This document shows positions 25,901 to 35,539 of a DNA stretch of 64,000 nucleotides, in pieces. This stretch comes from Holacanthus passer (Eukaryota > Chordata > Actinopteri > Pomacanthidae): positions 4,126,501-4,190,500 of the forward strand of contig JAFREQ010000049.1 of assembly GCA_025331565.1 (NCBI GenBank), in the 5' to 3' direction. Both the position numbers and the translations under genes were made by a program. Within the stretch, counting starts at the first letter, position 1, and each line of letters opens with the position of its first letter. Below the pieces are notes generated by a model. That model made no database searches. It saw only the letters and a list, made by a program, of their open reading frames with translations, and was not told the origin of the DNA.

Positions 25901-26970
25901 CAGACAAGGCTCTATAAGCAGCTGTCCATTGTAGAAGACTCAGGTGTGATCCTACAACAAACAGTAAGTGCTCTGAACATAGCAGGTTGGCCACTTGACA
26001 CTCTCTGTCAGGACCCAGGGCAGGTTCACACACCAGACCAACTGGAGCGCTTCGTTATGGTGGCACGCACTGTTCCAGAGGATGTCAAGCGCTTGGTGTC
26101 TATCATCAATGCCAATGGCAAGCTTCTGTTTAGAGCCCCTCAGAAACATCCAGAGCCTCTTAACACCATAGGTCAGCCAGAGACAAAGAAAAGTCCTGAT
26201 GGAAGTGAACAAGGAGGGGACTTAGTGGAGGATGACAACGACTATGTAGAACTGCAGGTGAAAGCTTCTAATCTTCTATCGTATATTATATAGGTTAATG
26301 AATGGTGAGCTTTAAACCAAGGAAAATCAAAGCATACTTGTAATGTAATATTTTTGGGACTGACTTTTTCACAGACTAAGAATGACTTTGAAAAGCAGCA
26401 GAAGGAAGAGCAGAAGGAGCCAAAAGAAAATGTCACACCTGTTTCCAACCAGGCACAAGTGAGTATCCTTGTTATTCCTTGTAGTCAGAAAAAGACAGGA
26501 AACACTGTATATTGCTATCTTCACCTTCTTTGCTCTATTTCTCCACTGCGCAGGCCGACAACAAGCGCCACTCCTCTGAGTCCGGCAGCGGCACAGAAGA
26601 AAATCAGCCATCCTCCCTGTCAGAGCATTGCCGGCTTTACTTTGGTGCTCTTCAGAAGGCCATCGGGGGATTTGTGGGCAGTCTTCGAGATGGCCAGCCA
26701 CCAGAAAAATTCATCTCACAAAGTAAGCTGGTGATCATGGTGGGCCAGAGACTGGTGGACACCCTGTGCAGGGAGGCCCAACGTGGAGGGTCCAGCCAGA
26801 GCCTTCTGTGTAAGAGCAACCACCTGTGTGCTCTCCTGAAGCAGCTGGCTGTGGCCACCAAGAAGGCAGCACTGCATTTCCCAGACAGGCAAGCTCTGCA
26901 CGAGGCTCAAGAGTTTGCAAAAGAACTAGCCCAAAGAGCACAGCACTTTCGAATATCGCTTGACCTCTGA
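13937..26970 (+). CDS. cass4: Cas scaffolding protein family member 4 (Cass4/HEPL), seven coding exons
   Basis: Cytoplasmic docking protein of the p130Cas family at focal adhesions; it binds FAK-family kinases through SH3 and is phosphorylated on YxxP tyrosines. Exons: ATG alone at 13937-13939 (inferred), 22918-23331, 24016-24099, 24210-24326, 24956-26257, 26375-26458 and 26554-26970. All are phase 0, giving 806 residues (human about 786). Residues 1-62 form the SH3 domain (ALYDNTAECADELAFRKGD, then GWWMCSLYGRHGLAPANR). A substrate region follows with many YxxP motifs (YQIP, YKVP, YDVP, YDIP, YDTLP, YDKP, YAVP) and the CASS4-like GGYSTLPNPRKPEWIYDVP. Next are a serine run and helical bundle (about 400-530) and the C-terminal Cas domain (SEHCRLYFGALQKAI; SQSKLVIMVGQRLVDTLC). 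DYVELQ sits at about 635-640. Exons 2-7 are secure. Exon 1 rests on ACAAACATG|GTGAGT and phase match. Confidence 0.9.
16147..16830 (+). mobile_element. Decayed Penelope-like element (reverse transcriptase remnant)
   Basis: Broken frames keep the order of landmarks of Penelope-like reverse transcriptases. At 16147-16404 is the N-terminal helical part (LITAMESVITK). Near 16555-16590 is the GLHKIHKEG motif, normally GLPKIHK. Near 16625-16700 are FIEHVNSVDHDIKFT and, after a stop, NDSLTFLACAV. Near 16760-16800 is NPYTQTKTY, matching the usual 'YRKPTHTDRY' region. Several stops interrupt it and no GIY-YIG endonuclease part was seen, so it is inactive. The call rests on recalled family motifs. Confidence 0.6.
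21005..21203. repeat. Teleost dispersed repeat (3'-type end CTTCTTCCACCACTG)
   Basis: The segment ends with ACTTCTTCCACCACTG and carries TTACTTTTACTTGAGTATTT. On the other strand this reads like the abundant fish repeat that begins with a GTGGTGGAAGAAGT-type sequence. It has no coding capacity and I cannot assign its transposon family. Confidence 0.4.
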
Positions 26971-27206
26971 GAGCGCTTATAACAAGCACACTGATTTGTT
27001 TGTACAGTAAAGACATTAATGATTTGTCAGTCATTAATTGTTTCCTTTTTCATTCATTTCATTCATTCATTTTCAACTATGTTCAAGCTTCATTAGCCAA
27101 AGAGATCATTGCTTTTTGCTGAATGATGTTATTATATGAATACAGGTACTGGTTAAAATGTTTACGATGTTAGAATAAGTCGCTGGGGTGAGCAGAACAA
27201 TTAAAA

Positions 27207-27212
27207 ATAAAA
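27207..27212 (+). promoter_or_regulatory. cass4: cass4 poly(A) signal (AATAAA)
   Basis: AATAAA lies about 240 bases after the cass4 stop codon, the first canonical signal downstream. Confidence 0.5.
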
Positions 27213-27403
27213 GACTTCAACACAGTGAAGTTTAGAAATATATTGTGCATTTAGGAGACTTTACTCAAGTCAACTTGAAAATGCAATTTAAATATAAATT
27301 ATAAAATATAACTTGTTTTATATAATTTACAATTTTATATTCTCTGCATATTGTTTGTTATTGTGACGACCCTCTAACCTCTCTGACTTTGTTTGCTTTG
27401 CAG

Positions 27404-27667
27404 GCAGGCGGGGCAGAGGGTGAGCTGCAGAGTGGGGAAGACCTGATTTCATTAGCAGATCTGGCAAAACCCCTCTGGAGCTCAATCTCTCTCTCCCTCC
27501 TGCCTGAGATAGCATTTTGGTTTGGTTTGGTTTGTGTTGCTGCGCTCTACAACACTACACCACCATGCTCTTCCACTCGCATGCACACGCTTACACCACT
27601 GATTTTGCTGATTACACACACCATGCTTACTTTAAGTCATCTTACAGTCATTAATTTACTTTAATAA
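27404..27667 (+). other. Possible extra terminal exon downstream of cass4
   Basis: A good acceptor (CTTTGCTTTGCAG, AG at 27402-27403) is followed by a frame open to a stop at 27664, overlapping AATAAA at about 27662. It could be an alternative 3' exon of cass4 or a chance structure. The encoded peptide resembles nothing I know. Confidence 0.2.
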
Positions 27668-27669
27668 AA

Positions 27670-28955
27670 TCATTGTTTAAATGTATTGTTTGTGTGCATC
27701 TCCCTCCTTGGTCATGGCCACACGGCCCGGCAGTGACAGTTATGTACATGTTTCATATATTTTATCACTTTATTGCTTAAGATGTATACACTCCAGTGTA
27801 GCAATTTGATACAGTCTACTTTTGTGAATATCTCTGTAGATATTTTAAAAAATGTGTTTTTTTCCCCCAAGCGTTTCTTGACAAAAGACTGAGTACAACA
27901 CATGTCGGCTTTTTATTGATATTAAAATTAGAAACTGAAAACTCCTTATCTTGTTTTGTCAATCTCTATCAGAAGCATACATTAGGAAATCACTATTGAC
28001 CTCTATAGAAAGGATATTTATTTAGCAATCTATGCAAGCTTAGCTTGAGAAACAGTTAATCCGATCACAGTTATCGCAGCTTGAGCTTCGAGTCTTCAAA
28101 TGTATAATTGAAATTCGTTATAGAAAGCCTTCATTAGTAAGTGGGGATCTGGAGTTGGAAAGATGTGGGAGTTTACCAGGCAGGAAGGGTTTAAGATGCT
28201 GTTGGTTGCATTATTGGAAATGTATGATTTAGTGTATTTGGAGCTTTAGCCATACTAGGGGCTAAAGATCAGGAGATATTGTCCTGAAATCTGTCTCTTG
28301 TGAGTTCCCCAACTTTATGAAAGTGCAATACTAAATAACTGAAGTTTGATAGAGTGATTTCTTATTGCTCACTGCAATGACCTTTTCCACTGTACCACAT
28401 CTAAAGGGAGAACAGAGGTCTGTCATTACAGAGCAGGAACCCTGGGATTGGTGGAGCTTCAGTATCTCACTTTAATGTACACAAATGTGTCTACAGTTGG
28501 CCTTTTACAACCCACTTCCACCTCTGGGACACCAGCACCTCTCATCTTCATACTGCTATGAAAAATTGCATGAGGTCTTGTCATTGAAATAATCTGGGTA
28601 TAATGACAGGGGAGTGCACAATTAAAGTCTTGAATGTGTGATTGCTCCATACCTGCAAGGCAGGGATTTATTACAATTTAGGCACACCAACCCAAAAAGA
28701 TGGTGAGTGTTAAAGAGTTTTTTAAAAAATCTTTTCAAAAATGTTGTAGCTCTCTGATCATTTTTCAGTCGTTAAACTCTTGTATTCTGATCCTCTAATT
28801 AGGATTCTGTTATTGTTACCTTTGGGCCTCATTGTGAAATAAAAAAATCTGATATTTATGACATTATTTATCTAATGACCTGTAATGTAAAACATGCATT
28901 TTTTCATGCAGTTTGGTAAAGGAAAACATCTACTGCTTTGCAGGTTAAAACTGAA
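27670..28955. other. Spacer downstream of cass4, nothing recognised
   Basis: AT-rich sequence with short frames only. No RNA gene, coding exon or transposon recognised before the repeat that begins near 28961. Confidence 0.5.
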
Positions 28956-28960
28956 ATAGC

Positions 28961-29002
28961 GTCTATGTTTTATACAGTGTATGGTTAAAAGTGAAGTATT
29001 TA
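28961..29002. repeat. 42-base end of a dispersed repeat, inverted copy at 50109-50150
   Basis: The segment from GTCTATGTTTTATACAGTG to AAGTGAAGTATTTA is the exact reverse complement of 50109-50150 (42 of 42 bases). The copy at 50 kb continues into a GTGACATCACCC-containing sequence typical of a common fish non-autonomous repeat. Here it stops where the Tc1-like element begins. Confidence 0.75.
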
Positions 29003-29436
29003 CACTGAACAAAAATATAAACGCAACACTCTTGTTTTTGCTCCCATTTTTCATGAGCTGAACTCAAAGATCTAAGACTTTTTCTATGTACACAAAAGAC
29101 CTATTTCTCTCAAATATTGTTCACAAATCTGTTTAAATCTGTGTTAGTGGGCACTTTGCTGAGATAATCCATCCACCTCACAGGTGTGGCATATCAAGAT
29201 GCTGATTAGACAGCATGATTATTGCACAGGTGTGCCTCAGGCTGGCCACAATAAAAGGCCACTCTAAAAGGTGCAGTTTTACTGTATTGGGGGGGTCAGA
29301 AAACCAGTCAGTATCTGGTGTGACCACCATTTGCCTCACGCAGTGCAACACATCTTCTTCGCATAGAGTTGATCAGGTTCTGATTGTGGTCTATGGAATG
29401 TTGGTCCACTCCTCTTCAATGGCTGTGCCAAGTTGT
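29003..29436 (-). mobile_element. Tc1/mariner element, defective and truncated
   Basis: The left end CACTGAACAAAAATATAAAC directly follows TA, the Tc1 target dinucleotide, and is the terminus of a widespread fish Tc1 family. About 280 bases of terminal and subterminal sequence are followed on the minus strand by a transposase C-terminal remnant (EEEWTNIP, RRR-like, GGHTRY-like), with a stop and a frameshift. Sequence similarity ends near 29436, so the catalytic DDE part and the other terminal repeat are missing. It cannot move by itself. Confidence 0.7.
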
Positions 29437-30550
29437 TGAGCTAGTGACGTAGCTGTGCTCTCGATGGTCGCGATTTGCTGCTGCTTTTGCCCTTGGAATA
29501 TGTATATATATAATATCTGGAATGCTCAAGCGACATACTACTGCATAAGCAGTGGGAGAAAAAAACGTATCTCTAGTGAAAATGTAAATATGAGCTGGGT
29601 GTTTACGGAGCTCCCTCAAAGTTGACCGTCACCTAGGCCGTCATGACATGACTGTTGTATTGTAAAGGTGGAAATTACACACACGAAATCTTTATAGACC
29701 AACCTAGCAGAATTCTTCTCAAGGCTTTCACCTGACAGTGTGCACACCTCGGGAATATTTACACATCCTCAGTATTGTGCACCTTTAATAATGTTAACAT
29801 AATAATGGGTTCAAAGGTCATTTACTTATCATTCTACAACACAGGGTTGTGCAACAAAATGCAAGCTGTCGTCTCTTTATGCTACACACCAAATAAAAAA
29901 CTTAATGATGGTAAAGTGTGGAGGATGAACCTCACCTGACTGATGTCACTGATGCTCAGTTCATAGGTACCAATGATGTTGTGTGTGGTTTGAATCATGT
30001 GCTGCAGTGCCCTCTGCAGTAAATTTGGGGTAAATTGCCTTTGACAGGCTTTACAAATCTAATTCCTCCAAATTTCCTTTCTTTCCAGAGAACCTGAGCA
30101 TGCTCAGTAGGAAGGCCATTCATTGAATGTGGTGAAAAACTTAGCGCCCACAATCGATTTTCTTTGTCACCATTGGCATCTTTAACATGAGAGAGAATTT
30201 CAAAAATATGATTCATAAAAACAGAGTAAACAGACATTAACATTTGATTAAATTTGATGCTTTTTTATTCAATAAGAATTGAACTGAGGAGTAAAATTTC
30301 AAGATAAAAAGGGTGCATTGTGTGGCTCTCAGCTGATCATCAATTCAAAAATTCCTGCTGCATGAAGTCACTGTATTAGACCCATTAATCAGTCTGGGAT
30401 TTATAACAGGATTTAAAACCTGTTTGAAATGTTGTTAGCGGATCAGCCTTTGTGTTTACATTTGAATCACAGATTCTGTTCTGGACAGGTTCTGAAAGAT
30501 CAAAGGGTCTGAAAAATTGAAAGATCGAAGGCGACGTCCAGGTCTTAAAG
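29437..30550. other. Spacer, nothing recognised
   Basis: No coding exon, RNA gene or clear repeat boundary seen between the Tc1-like fragment and the promoter of the coiled-coil gene. Confidence 0.45.
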
Positions 30551-30552
30551 TG

Positions 30553-30560
30553 TATAAATA
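30553..30560 (+). promoter_or_regulatory. TATA box of the coiled-coil gene
   Basis: TATAAATA lies about 180 bases before the ATG at 30740 on the same strand. With a leader free of better ATGs, it looks like a genuine core promoter. Confidence 0.45.
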
Positions 30561-30739
30561 TAGATGGCGGCTGTTGAGACAGTCACATCTTTTCAGACTT
30601 TTCAACAGGCAACTGTGATTAGTGAAAAGACAGTCTTTGAGAGGCAGACCACTGATACACAGGGCATCTGTTAATCAAAGACAACCCTACAACTCGACAC
30701 AAGTGCATTTCTTTGAGACTGATTCCACCAGCAAAGAAA

Positions 30740-31603
30740 ATGCCACAGGTAAGGGAATCAAGAGGTAAAGCAAGAACCTCCAGACTGCAGCAGAGGCGCA
30801 AGATTCAGCAGAACCTCAAGACAGAGTGCAATGCACTTGGTCAACAAGTTCAAAAGCTGAATGAGAACTTGGACGCCGAGAAGGCCAGCGCTCTTTTGCA
30901 GGAGAAGGTGAGGAAGCAACTGAGGAAAGCATTGTTTGAGAAACAACAACAGCTGGCAAGACAGAAATCCCTGAAGGAAATGTACATCAACAGGGGAAAA
31001 AATACAAAGCACCTGGAGAGGGTGTTAAAATACAGTGATGCAGAAACTCTGAACACTGTGAAGATTGCCACTCAGGCTCGCGACTACGCCAAGATCAAGA
31101 AGAAGAAGGTCCTTGAAACTCAGTATGAGACGCTGCAAGTGGCTCACGTAATCAACAAAGGCAAGTTCGCAGCTGAGGTCCAGGTGGAGAGTGAGAAGAA
31201 CAAGCTTCTCCAACAGGAACTGGAGAGGATCAATGTCTCACACCAAAAGCTCAAACAAAGGTATGAAACTGAGGTCCTCAGCATCAGACAGCAGGCTGCT
31301 ACTCTTCAGTGTGAGCTTGAGAAGGAGATCCAACAGAAGCGACTCCTTCTGAAGTATTATGAAGAGCTGCAAGCAGCACACATGCTGAGCCAGGAGAAGT
31401 TCGCAGCCAAGTTGCGAAGAACAAACATCTCCAGAAAGAGCTTGAGAGGATCAGCGTTTCACACCATGAGCTCAGCCTCCAGGTGCGAAAAAGGAATCAA
31501 CAACATCGGAGACCAGGGTGGCAACCTTCAGTGTGAGCTTGACAAGGAAATCAAGTCTCGCGCAGACACAGTGTCAGACGGCTGGCGTGTGATCCATGTG
31601 TAG
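30740..31603 (+). pseudogene. Unidentified coiled-coil protein gene, 5' part, interrupted
   Basis: I do not recognise the family. The frame opens at ATG 30740 (A at -3) and runs 287 codons to TAG. It is lysine-, glutamate- and glutamine-rich and almost wholly predicted coiled coil, from RLQQRRKIQQNLKTECNALG onward. Two related units lie at about 31110-31335 and 31345-31553; both contain a version of 'YE.LQ.AH....KFAA' and end near LQCEL(E/D)KEI. In the second unit the middle part reads in another frame between about 31411 and 31480, so two compensating indels occurred. The last 15 or so residues (SRADTVSDGWRVIHV) do not fit the repeat and appear to belong to inserted DNA. The true 3' part lies at about 32555-33023. 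The 5' part has no introns. Function unknown. Confidence 0.6.
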
Positions 31604-32554
31604 CCCAGGTGAAAAAAATAATAATAATTGAATGGAACAAATGAGAGAGAGAGAGAGACAATGTTTGATTTCTTTAATTTTTTTATTGTATTACATCGAC
31701 AAAGTGTTGGATGTCCTGTTGCACTTGAATGCATCACCAGTTCGCATGACCCCATGTGGGTAGGTAGGTACCCAGCCCATCAGCCAATCAGGAGCTACAC
31801 AGGTCACGGTCAGCCTGTTAGCTTGGGAGTGAGGTTGCAGCGCGTTTTCTCTCCCGGTCTTTCTGACTTCGGCCGCAAGAGGGAAGGTAGCATTGTGAAG
31901 AGGACAGGAAAAAAAAAAAAGAAGAAAATCCCGTGTTAAGTGAGAGAAGACGATAACGGCAGCTGACTTACTCGCTGTAAATCCGGAGCCGACTCCACTC
32001 TAAAACAGGAGACGAGTTACGTCGGCTAACTCCCTACCGTCCATCTTGAGAGCTGTGGCAAGCGCCGTAGTGCTCAGCCTTGAACGCAGAACAACGGTCA
32101 GGTTTTTTGGAGTGTATGACAAATCCCAAGGACTAGAGCCCGATCCAGATGGCGAGCTAACCCCAAGACCCAGGAGAAGAAACCAGGACAATTATCCACG
32201 TACCCCCACACACACATACATTTCCCTACCGACATCCCACTTCCATGAACTTTGGAACCCAGGTGCACCTGCCACAAATTTTGTTTACGGGCCCCAACGA
32301 ACTCAATTATTTCAGTTTTGTGTGCACATTATTTTCTTTAATTTGGATTATTTTGGGTTATTTAATTATATTTTGTACGTAGTGGTCAATTTGCTTTGTT
32401 TTTCTATAAAATATATGAGTACTTCTCAACCTTATTTCGATTTGATCATTATTGTTGCTCTTCCCTTGGCTCCAGGCGAATCTGGACCCTTCTGATTCTA
32501 GCCCTTTGTTGATTATTAGTTGCATTCTTATTACACTGTAATCTTTTTTTTCCC
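31554..32554. mobile_element. About 1 kb of inserted sequence splitting the coiled-coil gene
   Basis: Coiled-coil coding similarity stops near 31553 and resumes near 32555. The DNA between has a different texture: purine-rich and GA-repeat parts, then a CG-containing block and an AT-rich end. I found no transposase or reverse transcriptase and no convincing terminal repeats or target-site duplication. A solo LTR is possible but unproven. Confidence 0.4.
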
Positions 32555-33023
32555 CCTGAGCTGAGCATGACGCCCTCCGTCATCAGATGGCGGAGGAGAT
32601 CAACATCCTGCATCAGAAAGCCTTGGAAAAAGAGTCAGTTCGGGGAGCGAGCTGGAGGAGCTGAAAGCTTGGCTTAACTAACATTCTCACTCAACATGCA
32701 GTTTTCCACTGAGCTCCAGGCAGAGAGAGAGCACGGTCGGCCTCCCCGAAAGAGAGGCCAGGCGTGAAGAGATCCCTGAGGATGAGTCATCGAAGCAGCA
32801 GGTGTCCCTTTTCATTGTACCTGCCATGGGACCCCTACCACAGGTTGAAGTGTTTGAGGAGATGCCGTGCAAGCAGGAGGTCATCCCTAATGCACCGGAC
32901 ACTGAACTCCTTGAGAAGGCTGAAGTCTCTGATGACACGCTCTCAGAGATGAAAAGGAAGGCTTCAATCTGGAAGAGAACACGCCACTTTCTGGGGTTGA
33001 GGAAACCACAGAAGTGGAAGTAG
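32555..33023 (+). pseudogene. Coiled-coil gene, 3' part
   Basis: The continuation of the interrupted gene. It starts with a helical stretch (HDALRHQMAEEINILHQKAL), has a frameshift near 32640 and a stop near 32680. It then stays open through VSLFIVPAMGPLPQVEVFEE to the C terminus WKRTRHFLGLRKPQKWK and stop at 33021. The basic tail may be a nuclear or membrane-contact signal, but no domain is recognisable. Linkage to the 30.7 kb part is inferred from strand, order and composition. Confidence 0.5.
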
Positions 33024-33077
33024 ACAGAGGGTTAACCCCAAAACAGGTCAGGTTCAGTGACATCTATGCATTCATAC

Positions 33078-33106
33078 ATCATCATCATCATCATCATCAT
33101 CATCAC
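33078..33106. repeat. CAT microsatellite
   Basis: A run of CAT/ATC triplets (about nine units) just 3' of the coiled-coil gene. Confidence 0.85.
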
Positions 33107-33165
33107 ACAATGACATTCACAGGATCCCACCACTGCAGGGGGAAAAAAAGAAAAAGAAAAAAAAA

Positions 33166-33234
33166 GCCCTGGTGGTCCAGTGGTTAGGATTCAGTGCTTT
33201 TGCCGCAACCTGGGTTCGATTCCTGGCCAGGGTA
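33166..33234 (+). pseudogene. tRNA-Glu-like pseudogene or SINE head
   Basis: The segment starts GCCCTGGTGGTCCAGTGGTT and ends with a T-arm GGGTTCGATTCCTGGCC, closely following eukaryotic tRNA-Glu. The acceptor arm still pairs (GCCCTGG with CCAGGGT) and both internal promoter boxes are good. However, the anticodon stem is mispaired at its outer two positions, the loop reads CTTTTGC (TTT in the anticodon place rather than TTC or CTC), and the variable region is about 3-4 bases short. The 69-base length also falls below the usual 72. An A-rich tract precedes it. A working tRNA is therefore unlikely. Confidence 0.65.
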
Positions 33235-33239
33235 AAACT

Positions 33240-35535
33240 AAAACACAACAAGACTAAGAGTCTACAGCCGTGCTGCCGACTCACTCCAGCTCTACTTTCA
33301 AATAAATGTCAACCTCAGCACGCTAAGTCGCTCACAATCACAAGGCTAATGTGCTGAAGCAAAGCTAAAAGCTTTTTTTCATCTTCACTGTCTTAGTCTG
33401 TTAGCATGCTAACATTTGCTCATTATTACGGCTCAGGATGATGGGAATGGCATTAGCTTAATAGGTATTTCATTACAACTACTCACTTAGAGACAAGTTT
33501 GAACTAATGAAGCTCTAGCGCAAGTTCAGCTATGAAGACATCAATGCTTGTCATTCACAAACTATTTCTCATCTCTCCTACTATGCATGCTCATACATTT
33601 CCCGCTGTCAGTGTCTGGGGCTGTCACTGGTAATCAGCTGTCTCTCCAGCTGTTCTCTCATGCCAGTGATTTGCACGCTTGTGCCGTCAATTCAGTGTGT
33701 TTATGGCAAGTTTAAGATCTGTTTGGAAGTTAATAATCAGCTGACATGGCGGTGCATTAGGATTGCTTCTCATCCGGAGGACACAGGACCCAAGATCCCG
33801 GAGATCCTAAGAGCTCAAGGCATTAACCCAGCACCTGGTTTGGAGCTCTCTCAGTCACAAGCCTCGGTCAAAGACGTGATCCTCGAAAAAATTCCTCAAA
33901 CACCGGCCCTCTGCTGCTCCCGGTTGAAAATGCACTAGGTAAAGCAACCGTTCAGCTCCTCCAGCCAAGCTCCAAGCTAAGCATGTTTCTGCCAGCTCGC
34001 AGTCCGATCAGCAAACACTATCCGGAAGTCATCAGAGATGGCCAGTCCCCGGTTCACTCTGTCCAGTCAATGAATGATCACTTCCCGTTACCAGAGAACC
34101 AGCAAGCCTCCACAGCTTCCACATCCTCCTCAGCGACGCCTGCATCTCAGCATTTACGACCAATGCTCCGGCTCCGACATCTGCTCCCCGGCATCTACCT
34201 CTTCATCAAGCTCCGCAGCCAGGCCTCAGCACTGGCCCCTGCTGTCTCCGCGCCCAGGTCAGGTAGGACATATGTTCCACCTGGTGCAAACATATCTCCT
34301 GTCCGAGATCAAAATATGGCAAGGCAAAGACATTAACCTGATTAGCTCATTCTGCTCTCCCTGGAGCGAGAAATAAAGTCATGTATTTGGCTCTGATTGG
34401 CGATCGGCTGAACCTCAGATAGGGAGGCAACATTTGCTACTAATACCACAATATCCCTCAGACTGCCACCTAAACTGGTCAGTCCTTGTTTCAGATCTGG
34501 TGGTCATAATCATAGGAGGGAGGTCGCACGCAGTTTCACGCTACCTGCATCAGCTCGGTCACTCGGCTCGCCAGCATGAGTCGGAAGCCCAGCCTAACTT
34601 CCCAAATTCCCAACTCCCTCTGTCCCTTCTGTACTAGAAAGGGACCTTTACAGCTGCAAGTGTTTTTATTCATCAACCAGCCTATTTGCAATAACTTTAT
34701 TGAAAAGACGCGCACTTACTCAATTTGCTTTTCTTCAGATTTGCAGCCTGTGCAAAGAGGTGCACCTGAAGTCCGTGAGCCAGGTCACGTACCGCTCATA
34801 CAGAACCACCGCGGTTCAAAGACTTAATCCATCTCTCTACCCTATAATGTTCAGGCTTTATCATCCTCATTCTGCACCTGTTGTTCATTTACTAACCAGT
34901 CTCTCTCAGGGATCCCACCGGCAGTGTCTATCTTCATCATTCTCCCTTATAGATCCAGAAATAGCGTCTCAACTTTGTAAAGGGAACTGGTTAAAGGTTT
35001 CTTAATAGGCCATTTTTCATTCCCTGCTGTTTAGGTCCCACAGGCATTGCAAAAAAAAAAAAAAAAAAAAAAAATCCAAAACAAAACTGCATGACGTCAT
35101 ACCTGCCAAAGTCGGCTGGCTCTGATCTTTAATTCTGGCGTAGCCAGCTGTCTCAGTGGATTGGTGTTACCTTTTTCTATGACGATCTGGTCTTTTTATC
35201 TGACTCGATCAAGTTGTTCACAAATGTGACGCCCTCAACAGGTTGCAGTGGGTATTTCCAAGCCAGTGGTTTGCTGGCAATTGGCCAAGTTTCTTTCTAA
35301 AAGTCGACTTCTCTGTGGCTCTCCATGAGATTCGTCCAATTGCTGTAGCACGTCATTCTGGAGTCACAAAGCCATTGCCGCCAGTGCTCAATGAAGCAGT
35401 CATAGGCATCATTTATAAGGTCTCTGTCCTGTTCCACATCCACACAGTTCATGTGAGACTTATCATGTCTATCTGTTAGGCCGTGTGTCCAAGCCATAGC
35501 ATTGGCTATGCATTCTTAAAAAAAAAAAAAGCAAG
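33240..35535. other. Region of broken frames, unidentified
   Basis: Contains short plus-strand frames at 33660-33938, 33983-34336 and 34434-34637, rich in Pro and Ser. They look like pieces of one decayed coding sequence, but I cannot name the family. A poly-A tract of about 24 bases at 35050-35073 may be the tail of a retroposed copy. No gene is supported. Confidence 0.35.
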
Positions 35536-35539
35536 CAAG

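Noticed and set aside
32046..32495. Plus-strand frame of 149 codons inside the coiled-coil gene interruption
   Set aside because: Hydrophobic end and AT-rich composition with no recognisable domain; probably chance within inserted DNA.
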